Source: Candidatus Poseidoniaceae archaeon
GTDB lineage: Archaea > Thermoplasmatota > Poseidoniia > Poseidoniales > Poseidoniaceae
DNA: 7,118 nucleotides
Direction of reading: 5' to 3'
NCBI GenBank assembly: GCA_013329925.1
Contig: DUJK01000159.1
Location: forward strand, 1-7,118
Shown here: in pieces, positions 1 to 5,928 of the stretch
Layout of the letters: every line of letters begins with the position of its first letter
Numbering within the stretch: the first letter of the stretch is position 1
Program-made: the position numbers and the translations under genes
Notes under the pieces: generated by a model
Database searches by the model: none
The model's input: only the letters and a program-made list of their open reading frames with translations
What the model was told of the DNA's origin: nothing

Positions 1-666
1 TTGACCAACTTGGGCGTCAATTACGAGCCATCTTTCGGTTGCTCTTGTCAGAGATGCAATATTCTCTAATTCTTCAACTAGTTCCTGGTCTAGTTGATGT
101 CTACCTGCTGTATCGACAATCACTAAATCTGCTGATGCACATTCTGCTAGACCATTACGGACAATTTCTGCTGCATTTTTGTTTTCAGGCTCACCATAGA
201 CAATCACTGATGTGTCTTCAAGTAATTGTGATAATTGGGCATAAGCTCCCGGACGGTGAACGTCTGCTTCTATTACTGCAACTCTAAGACCATGTTTCTT
301 GCGATACCATTCGGCTAACTTTGCGGTAGTTGTTGTCTTACCTTGACCGTACAAACCTACTAGCAGTAATGTCGCTCCTCGAGGTTGGAATTCATGAGCT
401 GGCCCGAGTATTCTAACCAGTTCAGTATACAAAATATTCATCGCATGAGTTTGAAAAGTTAAGCCAGGCCGTGGTTCCTCTTCACGCAGCCTTGATTCCA
501 TACGTTCAACAATTTCTTTGGTTTGCCTTACGTTGAAATCAGCCTCTTGCAGAGCCCTCCTAAGACTTCTAGTCATATCACGTAATTCATCTTCATCGAG
601 TTTCCTACGGTTTTTAAGAAAACCGAGGGAACGGAAGATTCCACGGGATAGACCTTCAAGTGCCAT
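1..666 (-). CDS. srp54: Signal recognition particle GTPase SRP54/Ffh (partial, C-terminal half outside window)
   Basis: This is the GTPase subunit of the signal recognition particle, which binds signal sequences emerging from the ribosome and docks with FtsY at the membrane. I translated the minus strand from ATG 666-664 to the window edge and obtained 222 uninterrupted codons. Residues 1-90 form the helical N domain, beginning MALEGLSRGI and including RALQEADFNV, both typical of SRP54. The G domain follows: the P loop GLYGQGKTTTT is at about 104-114, the insertion-box-region motif DVHRPGAYAQL at 134-144, and DTAGR at 185-189. The frame leaves the window just after DAQVGQ, before the G4 motif, so the rest of the G domain and the methionine-rich M domain are missing. 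The N domain separates it from FtsY. The P loop has Tyr106 where most SRP54/Ffh proteins have Gln. The start fits the family N-terminus exactly. It lies 30 bp downstream of the ArsA-like gene on the same strand, with no good nearby Shine-Dalgarno, so co-transcription is likely. Confidence 0.95.
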   Translation of the reverse strand, partial: MALEGLSRGIFRSLGFLKNRRKLDEDELRDMTRSLRRALQEADFNVRQTKEIVERMESRLREEEPRPGLTFQTHAMNILYTELVRILGPAHEFQPRGATLLLVGLYGQGKTTTTAKLAEWYRKKHGLRVAVIEADVHRPGAYAQLSQLLEDTSVIVYGEPENKNAAEIVRNGLAECASADLVIVDTAGRHQLDQELVEELENIASLTRATERWLVIDAQVGQ

Positions 667-696
667 GACAAGCCGTCAAGGTTTCCCTCTTTGAAT

Positions 697-1956
697 TCAT
701 TCCTTAATTAGGGGGATGTTGAGTCGGAGGACATCCTCTTCTAATTTTGCATCAACTTGACTTGCCTTAACTGGGACGCTAGTGGAAATACTTCTCTCTC
801 TGCCATTTAAACCGACAAATAGTACACCGTCATCACTTCTTAGTGACAATTCATCACGTTTTATTCCGGGGAAGTGCAATTTAATGACTTCGAATTCATC
901 GGTGAACTCTCTCTGCATGCCTCTGTGTATTTGATGTTTAACCAGGTCACCAACTTCATGTGGACCGAGTGATTCATCTACTTGTTTAACAGAACCGTAT
1001 AATTTTTCAGCAACCATTCTAAGGTTATCTACGCCCACCACTTCTTGATCTAATAATTCCATAGAATTAACCTCGACATCATTTAACAATCCTCTCAATT
1101 CATCGATTCTAGCAAGTTCTGACTTTCGTCTTTTAGCTAAAAATGGATGGTCAAATTCAGGTGTTACACGATTTACTAAGCAGGAGTTAACTGGTAATTT
1201 GTATTCTAATAGAGAATTGTAAGCCCTTACTGTTTCATTGACACCCATTTTTTCTGGAATCGTTACCAGAGTAAAAGTGGTAAGTTCAGGATCACTAAGT
1301 ACTCTTCTTACATGCAATACTCGGTTTCTGAATTTTTCCAATTCCTGTTTCATCTCTTGGCTTTCTTTTCGACCAAACAGCATTGACCTGATACCACCTG
1401 ATACTCTCATCAATCTAAGTAGCCTGCCTGACCAAGCCTCGATTATTTCAGGTAGTGAGAGAAAACGCAGGGTATGACCTGTAGGTGCTGTATCAAAGAC
1501 TATTACGTCCCAGTTAGGGTCTTCTACGTGTTTTAGTAATTCATCAAAGGCTAGCGCCTCATCTAATCCCGGCAAAATCATTTCCGAAGTTTTAACGTCA
1601 GACTTGATTTCATCAAATTCCTCTTTTGCACCTGAATCTAACATCATACTCAAGCCACCTAAACCCTGAAGGCCACCGCTAGTATTCATACCATCTACCA
1701 TATTTCCAAGTTTAGGAAGCAAATTAGAAAGTTTTGATTCGGGGTCCATTTCTAAGCCATATAGTCCCTCAACCCCTTCTACAGGAGTTGGTTCAGTACC
1801 AATTTCCACTCCCAGTGAATCTGAAGTTGAATGAGCCGGATCGCTAGATACCAGCAGGACTTTTAGACCACAGTCGGCAAGATGTACCGCTGTTGCTGTA
1901 GAGGTTGTTGTTTTGCCAACACCACCCTTGCCGCCAAACAATAGCAGTCTTGCCAT
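697..1956 (-). CDS. arsA: ArsA/Get3-family ATPase with C-terminal HSP20-like domain (Get3d-like)
   Basis: This is a 419-residue SIMIBI-class ATPase of the ArsA/Get3/TRC40 family. The deviant Walker A GGKGGVGKTT is at residues 8-17 with signature Lys10. Switch I is DPAHS at 39-43, switch II DTAPTGHT at 155-162, and an adenine-loop motif NRVTPE at 262-267. A Gly/Met-rich stretch at about 94-106 lies in the helical subdomain that binds hydrophobic clients in Get3. Residues about 353-419, starting near FEVIKLHFPGIKRDEL, look like the ArsA_HSP20 (alpha-crystallin-type) domain. The zinc-binding CxxC of eukaryotic Get3 is absent; only isolated Cys29 and Cys259 are present. There is no second ATPase half, so it is not a tandem bacterial ArsA, and no arsenic genes are nearby. 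Tail-anchored or other hydrophobic client handling is therefore likelier than arsenite efflux. The ATG at 1956 is the only start before an upstream in-frame stop and gives the family N-terminus. A weak GGTGG lies 4 nt upstream. srp54 follows 30 bp downstream. The symbol denotes the family only. Confidence 0.92.
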   Translation of the reverse strand: MARLLLFGGKGGVGKTTTSTATAVHLADCGLKVLLVSSDPAHSTSDSLGVEIGTEPTPVEGVEGLYGLEMDPESKLSNLLPKLGNMVDGMNTSGGLQGLGGLSMMLDSGAKEEFDEIKSDVKTSEMILPGLDEALAFDELLKHVEDPNWDVIVFDTAPTGHTLRFLSLPEIIEAWSGRLLRLMRVSGGIRSMLFGRKESQEMKQELEKFRNRVLHVRRVLSDPELTTFTLVTIPEKMGVNETVRAYNSLLEYKLPVNSCLVNRVTPEFDHPFLAKRRKSELARIDELRGLLNDVEVNSMELLDQEVVGVDNLRMVAEKLYGSVKQVDESLGPHEVGDLVKHQIHRGMQREFTDEFEVIKLHFPGIKRDELSLRSDDGVLFVGLNGRERSISTSVPVKASQVDAKLEEDVLRLNIPLIKE

Positions 1957-2047
1957 GGTGCCACCACACAGTAAGGGGTCTTTGAATCCAGCGGATGAAG
2001 TAGAATCTTACACTCATTTCATGAACTAATACCTCGACGCGTAACTA
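1957..2047. promoter_or_regulatory. Divergent intergenic region between the ArsA-like and membrane-protein genes
   Basis: This 91-bp gap separates two divergently oriented genes and must hold the promoters of both if both are transcribed from here. On the minus strand a GGTGG (complement of 1961-1965) precedes the ArsA-like start by 4 nt and may act as a weak ribosome-binding site. On the plus side no Shine-Dalgarno precedes ATG 2048, which suggests a leaderless or otherwise initiated mRNA. I see no convincing TATA box for either direction. The 9-mer AGCGGATGA at 1990-1998 recurs in the next intergenic region (2857-2865). Confidence 0.5.
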
Positions 2048-2827
2048 ATGGCAAACCAATTGGTGTTATTTCAGATAGCCAGTGTTTCAGCCTTGATCGG
2101 CATGACACTAGGCTGGAAAGGAGTAATGACCCGATATTCTGGATTTTATGATTTACCTACTGCCTGGAGTAATGTATTTTGGGGAATCCTACTTGGTGGA
2201 CTCTACGCATCACAGATACACAATAATATTATTTTGCCAAACCTTGAATTCGAAGCAACTCAGGATACGGTAGTAAATCCAATTAATTTGATTTTATACT
2301 GCTTAATAATGTCAATAATTGTACACTTTTTATTGCGACGTAATCGTGTGCGGTCTGGTTCATCGCAAACAACCAGTGGTTGGGCTTTGGGGCTTGCTAT
2401 TGGTGGTATGTTTGCCATGGTGGTTATATTTGCCATATTACAGTGGTATGATTTTAGCCCAATTTTACTAATTTCAATTCTAATGATATGCCTTCTAGCA
2501 CCGAGATGTGAAGCAATAATTACTTCATATCAAGGACATTTAATGTTAATGGGTAAAAAATGGGGTGCAATATTACGCGCTACAATGTGGCGATGTGGAT
2601 ATGTGATAATGTTCGCTTACATATTATCTGCTCCAATTGGATGGATTTTTATTCTTCCAGTTATGTTAATTGCCGATAGAGCGGCAGAAACTTGGATTTG
2701 GGAATCAATACCAAAAGAAGGTAAAAAACAATTACGTAAAATTTGGGCAAGACAAGCACGGGAACGAAAATTGAGAAAGGTAAGCCCCAATATAGCAACT
2801 AATTCTCAAGTAAAAGAAAGTGAATAA
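2048..2827 (+). CDS. Hypothetical membrane protein, six predicted TM segments, basic C-terminal tail
   Basis: I do not recognise a family for this 259-residue protein. Hydrophobic stretches at about 4-22, 40-56, 78-96, 111-131, 137-151 and 185-208 suggest six membrane segments. Basic loops follow segment 3 (RRNRVR, 97-102) and lie between 5 and 6 (GKKWGAILR, 169-177). They do not give a clean positive-inside topology, so orientation is uncertain. Residues about 223-244 form a strongly basic, probably helical, tail rich in Lys and Arg, followed by a short polar end. Such a tail could contact nucleic acid, ribosomes or acidic lipids, but nothing in the sequence decides this. No catalytic motif is evident. 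An in-frame TAA at 2042-2044 lies just upstream, so ATG 2048 is the first possible start; no Shine-Dalgarno precedes it. The gene is visibly richer in A+T than the minus-strand pair. It is separated from the next gene by a hairpin-containing gap and may be its own transcription unit. Confidence 0.8.
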   Translation: MANQLVLFQIASVSALIGMTLGWKGVMTRYSGFYDLPTAWSNVFWGILLGGLYASQIHNNIILPNLEFEATQDTVVNPINLILYCLIMSIIVHFLLRRNRVRSGSSQTTSGWALGLAIGGMFAMVVIFAILQWYDFSPILLISILMICLLAPRCEAIITSYQGHLMLMGKKWGAILRATMWRCGYVIMFAYILSAPIGWIFILPVMLIADRAAETWIWESIPKEGKKQLRKIWARQARERKLRKVSPNIATNSQVKESE

Positions 2828-2847
2828 CTACTTACTTATTACCTATT

Positions 2848-2890
2848 GGCTTATTTAGCGGATGATTTGATTTCCATCCGAAATAAGGCC
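2848..2890. repeat. Imperfect inverted repeat (intergenic hairpin)
   Basis: The left arm at 2848-2864 (GGCTTATTTAGCGGATG) pairs with the right arm at 2875-2890 (CATCCGAAATAAGGCC) around a 10-nt loop. The paired blocks are CGGATG/CATCCG and TTATTT/AAATAA, plus a GGC/GCC end. They are interrupted by a 2-nt AG bulge on the left and one extra C on the right. It begins 20 nt after the stop of the membrane-protein gene and ends 32 nt before the next ATG. Only a short TTT follows, so it is not a classic bacterial intrinsic terminator. It could stabilise the 3' end of the upstream mRNA, act in the downstream leader, or be a DNA operator. Confidence 0.7.
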
Positions 2891-2915
2891 TTTGGTGGAT
2901 ATCCGCAGGCAAGCG

Positions 2916-2922
2916 TTATACA
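2916..2922 (+). promoter_or_regulatory. TATA-like element upstream of the transglutaminase-trkA-trkH operon
   Basis: TTATACA is centred at 2919, about 25 nt before the in-frame ATG at 2944. That matches the usual archaeal TATA-box distance from a transcription start, and a start at 2944 would give a leaderless mRNA. It abuts the earlier ATG at 2923, for which it could not serve as promoter. No clear BRE is visible, so this is an inference from position and composition. Confidence 0.35.
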
Positions 2923-4503
2923 ATGCCGTCAAAGCCGGGTATCATGGGTAACTGCCCTTATTGCAGGAGTGCCACCTTACCAGGTGACACAATTTGTTAT
3001 ACCTGCGGAAGAGTGTTAGCCAATATAAAATCGAAAGAGTTCGCTGCTGAGCAACAATTCAATCAAGGTAGTATAGAAACGACTTACAAGAAAACCAAAA
3101 GACCAACAAAATCTGGAGTCGTCGAAACTCACACAGGTCGGCGAAGAAATATTTTGAAACGAAGGAAAAATAAATTTCGTAGCGTGGTGATGTTGGGCCT
3201 TGTAGCATTTATTATGCTATCACCACAAGCAAGAGAGCTAGTTTTCAATAAATGGGCTGGAATAAATGAATATATTCAGCTTGCAGTTGCTCCATATCAC
3301 CTATATCCTGTTGAAGCAACCTATACAGTTGGTAAAACAATTGATGTTGTAAATAACGGAGACACGGGATACCTGAGAGAAAATCTAGCAATCCCTAGAG
3401 ATATTTCGACACTTAATGGCCACGATAATATGTTTGAATATACTAACGGTGATCCTGCCCTCGCTACACAAGAAATTCAGAAAATAAATTCAATAGCACT
3501 TATTGTCAATGATATATCATATTCTATTCCACTACTTGGTGAACCTGCTAGAGACCCAAGTGATAAATTAATCACTGCTGATGGGCACGAAATTTGGTGG
3601 CCCGGTGTTGGTATTGGCGATGATATGTGTAGCGTAGACATATGTGTCAAAATAAAACTAAACTTAGATCCGGGTGAACAAGCGTCATTTACCTTTGCAG
3701 TAACTATTACTAGCACATCTTATTCTTGGTGGTCTTCCTCTAGAGTCGATTCTAGAATAGATGGTATTTCAAACGGCATTAGTGTCGATCGTAGTGGATC
3801 TTTTTCAGATATAGTAGACCGTGGTAATGGAACCAAGGCAGCACAATTTACAACTGCATCTTGGTACAATAAAGGTCGTCTAGACTATGCAATTAATGCT
3901 CAGGATGCTGTAGTAGTTTCTACCGCCCAAACCATATCAGCCTCTTTGCCTGAGGGTCGTTCAACCAACGCCTATGCATTTGCTCGAGCCGCTTTTGATT
4001 ATTTACATCTTAATGTGCTGTATGACAAAAATGCGCCAGTAGTTGCCAGAAGTGGACCTGCTTGTCTAAGTGCAGGAGTTGGCGATTGTGATGAACAAAC
4101 CAATGCCTTCTTTTCTATTCTAAGGACAAAAATGATTCCTGGTTGGTATGTCTTTGGGGCACTGACTGATTCAACATTTACTTACTGGGAGGCCCATGCA
4201 TGGGGATACATATTACTGCCAATGGATGATGAATGGTGTGAATCAAGAAATATTGTCATCGATGACTGCTATGTTGAAGGATCGGTAGATGTTGTCAATA
4301 ATAAATGGCTACTTCACACACCAACAGCATATATCGATTGGATTGAGAGTGCTGATGCAAGTGGTAATTTGATAAATAATTATTACAAACCAGGAGTGTA
4401 CAGTAACAATATCGATAGGCAACGTTCATTCAGCACTTTGGATACACCAGATACATCGGGTGGAACATACCAAATAAAGAAACTCCCAGAAAACTTGAGG
4501 TGA
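2923..4503 (+). CDS. Membrane-anchored zinc-ribbon / transglutaminase-like protein
   Basis: This protein has 526 residues from ATG 2923. Residues 11-28 hold a zinc-ribbon pattern: CPYC (11-14) and CYTC (25-28). A polar linker ends in a basic stretch (RRRNILKRRKNKFR, 73-86), followed by one membrane segment at about 87-101. By the positive-inside rule the zinc ribbon is cytoplasmic and the remaining 420 residues are outside. Residues about 340-475 resemble the transglutaminase/protease-like fold: Cys389 in VGDCDEQTNAFFSILR is the likely nucleophile and His425 in EAHAWGYIL the likely His. The usual Asp in a W-x3-D-P context is not there: KWLLHTP (461-467) has Thr466, and Asp472 is the nearest acid. 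Outer cysteines (236, 241, 381, 439, 449) could form disulfides. Residues 120-330 are a probable beta-rich domain I cannot name. Archaeal and bacterial relatives are often cysteine-protease-like or cross-linking enzymes; the substrate is unknown. ATG 2944 (residue 8) is a credible alternative start, giving MGNCPYC. The stop overlaps the trkA ribosome-binding site. Confidence 0.87.
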   Translation: MPSKPGIMGNCPYCRSATLPGDTICYTCGRVLANIKSKEFAAEQQFNQGSIETTYKKTKRPTKSGVVETHTGRRRNILKRRKNKFRSVVMLGLVAFIMLSPQARELVFNKWAGINEYIQLAVAPYHLYPVEATYTVGKTIDVVNNGDTGYLRENLAIPRDISTLNGHDNMFEYTNGDPALATQEIQKINSIALIVNDISYSIPLLGEPARDPSDKLITADGHEIWWPGVGIGDDMCSVDICVKIKLNLDPGEQASFTFAVTITSTSYSWWSSSRVDSRIDGISNGISVDRSGSFSDIVDRGNGTKAAQFTTASWYNKGRLDYAINAQDAVVVSTAQTISASLPEGRSTNAYAFARAAFDYLHLNVLYDKNAPVVARSGPACLSAGVGDCDEQTNAFFSILRTKMIPGWYVFGALTDSTFTYWEAHAWGYILLPMDDEWCESRNIVIDDCYVEGSVDVVNNKWLLHTPTAYIDWIESADASGNLINNYYKPGVYSNNIDRQRSFSTLDTPDTSGGTYQIKKLPENLR

Positions 4504-4504
4504 T
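4497..4504 (+). promoter_or_regulatory. Strong Shine-Dalgarno for trkA overlapping the upstream stop codon
   Basis: GAGGTGAT is an 8-nt perfect match to the complement of the usual 16S rRNA 3' end (core GGAGGTGATC). It contains the TGA stop (4501-4503) of the preceding gene and sits 3 nt before the TTG at 4508. It decides the trkA start: an in-frame TGA at 4496-4498 excludes anything longer, and TTG directly precedes the conserved Rossmann strand. The overlap suggests translational coupling. Confidence 0.8.
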
Positions 4505-4507
4505 AAA

Positions 4508-5926
4508 TTGAGAATAATTATTGGTGGAGCAGGAAGAGTTGGAACAGAACTCGCTAGAGCACTAAGAGCCGAAGAAATGGATGTAGTATTAGTAGACTCA
4601 GATTCAAGAGCGGTAAAGAATGCTCAAAATTTGGATGTGCTGGTGATTCATGGGGATTTAACAACAAGAGAGAAATTACATGAAGCAGGTATCGGACAGG
4701 CGGAAATATTTGTCGCAGCAACTAATTCTGATGAAAGAAATTTACTTGCCTGCGCACTTGCTGAGCATGCACATTACCAATATGGCGGAGCAAAAGCTAA
4801 GCCATTAATGTCGATATCAAGAGTAAGAAGTATGAATTTCATGCAAGAACAAAAGGAAGGGCATCTGACTGGGTGGGCTAAAGTAAACCATGTTGTTAAT
4901 CCACTTGACAGTGCAATTAAGCGATTACATACAGGTTTGAGATCTTCATCAATCGAGGAAGTAATTCCTTTCGGTCACGATTCTTACATCATTGAGTTTG
5001 ATGTCACCAAAAATGCTGATAACATCGTTTTCAAGACTCTTAAAGAAGCTAATTCGTCCATTGACGGAGAGTTGCCTTTGATTGTAGGCGTCAAGAGGAG
5101 TGGTGAGAAGAGTGTGGTTCCTGATGGTGACTTTATTTTGATGCCAAATGATAAAATTGCTGTGGCAACTAATGGTCTATCTAGTTTCAATAGAATACTA
5201 AACATATTTGGCCATGAAGCAACAGATTTCCCTATTGCTCCAAAAGTAGCAATTATTGGTGCTAATCGAATTGGTCAAATGATCGCTGAAAATTGGTTGT
5301 TGAATGATGCTAAGGTCACTGTAATTGAAAGGGACTTGCAAACTGCAAACGAGTTGTCAGCCACCGATATTGGATCCCATCCTAACTTGGAAGTGATTCA
5401 TGGTGATCATTTAGACCGAGATATTCTAACTGAGGTCGGAATTCCTGAACATCATATTGCGATTGCGGCATTAAAGTCTGACCATGACAGTATTGCAGCT
5501 GCTTTGTTAGCCAGTGATATGGGCGTTAATAGAACTGGATTATTGCTTTATGATGCAGATTTAGTCAAGGTGACTCAGAGGATGGGAATTACCTTTGCAG
5601 TTGATAGAAAAAGAGTTGCAGTGGACAATATCTTGGCCCACATACACACCAAAGCTGCCGGTGCTTATGCGGTATTGTCAAATGTCCCAAATATTGTTGG
5701 AATAAGTATGAAAGTCGATGTAAAGCATAAATTCTCCAACATGAGGATATCAGATGCAGGTTTCACCGATTGGATGAGAATTGCATTCATTCAAAGAAGA
5801 ACTGTAGATGGTCAGTGGGAAAATTTACGACCAACTCCTGATAAAGTCCTGCTACCTGAGGATAACCTGATAATTTTCACTAGACCAGATAGGGTAGCAG
5901 AACTTGAAAGGAAATTCCAGGTGTAA
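4508..5926 (+). CDS. trkA: Trk system potassium uptake protein TrkA (two RCK domains)
   Basis: TrkA is the cytoplasmic regulator that forms a gating ring under the TrkH K+ channel and binds nucleotides. The 472 residues match the full two-repeat length of about 460. The first Rossmann fold (1-140) has GGAGRVG at 6-12, Asp30 ending strand 2 (VVLVD), and HGD at 48-50. TrkA_C-like residues span about 148-224. The second Rossmann fold (246-375) has GANRIG at 251-256, Glu274 in VTVIERD, and a second HGD at 298-300; a second TrkA_C domain covers about 390-470. In the second fold Asn253 replaces the middle Gly of GxGxxG, so nucleotide affinity there may differ. Residues 92-119, between the first fold and its C domain, include a polar stretch rich in Gln, Lys and Glu. 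Translation starts at TTG 4508 behind a strong Shine-Dalgarno. The stop is 2 nt before trkH, and the two are clearly one operon. Confidence 0.95.
   Translation: MRIIIGGAGRVGTELARALRAEEMDVVLVDSDSRAVKNAQNLDVLVIHGDLTTREKLHEAGIGQAEIFVAATNSDERNLLACALAEHAHYQYGGAKAKPLMSISRVRSMNFMQEQKEGHLTGWAKVNHVVNPLDSAIKRLHTGLRSSSIEEVIPFGHDSYIIEFDVTKNADNIVFKTLKEANSSIDGELPLIVGVKRSGEKSVVPDGDFILMPNDKIAVATNGLSSFNRILNIFGHEATDFPIAPKVAIIGANRIGQMIAENWLLNDAKVTVIERDLQTANELSATDIGSHPNLEVIHGDHLDRDILTEVGIPEHHIAIAALKSDHDSIAAALLASDMGVNRTGLLLYDADLVKVTQRMGITFAVDRKRVAVDNILAHIHTKAAGAYAVLSNVPNIVGISMKVDVKHKFSNMRISDAGFTDWMRIAFIQRRTVDGQWENLRPTPDKVLLPEDNLIIFTRPDRVAELERKFQV
5919..5923 (+). promoter_or_regulatory. Shine-Dalgarno for trkH inside the end of trkA
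   Basis: AGGTG lies 5 nt before the ATG at 5929 and directly abuts the trkA stop (TAA 5924-5926). It matches the anti-Shine-Dalgarno core and supports the trkH start. As at the trkA start, the ribosome-binding site lies within the preceding reading frame, so translation of trkH is probably coupled to trkA. Confidence 0.65.
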
Positions 5927-5928
5927 CC

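Noticed and set aside
39..287. Open plus-strand frame of 82 codons
   Set aside because: It lies antisense to the conserved G domain of srp54 and its translation is low-complexity Leu/His-rich; it is a shadow frame.
1238..1477. Open plus-strand frame of 79 codons
   Set aside because: It is antisense to the core of the ArsA-like ATPase, with no recognisable protein features.
697..1956. Arsenite efflux pump ATPase (ArsA in the strict sense)
   Set aside because: There is a single ATPase unit with an HSP20-like tail and no arsB, arsD or arsR nearby; the neighbour is srp54, so arsenic resistance is not supported.
2848..2890. Classic intrinsic terminator
   Set aside because: The hairpin is followed by only three T residues, and archaeal termination usually depends on T-runs rather than stems; it is listed as an inverted repeat instead.
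3477..3716. Open minus-strand frame of 79 codons
   Set aside because: It lies within the transglutaminase-like gene on the opposite strand and has no independent support.
4984..5205. Open minus-strand frame of 73 codons
   Set aside because: It is antisense to the first TrkA C-terminal domain, which is clearly coding.
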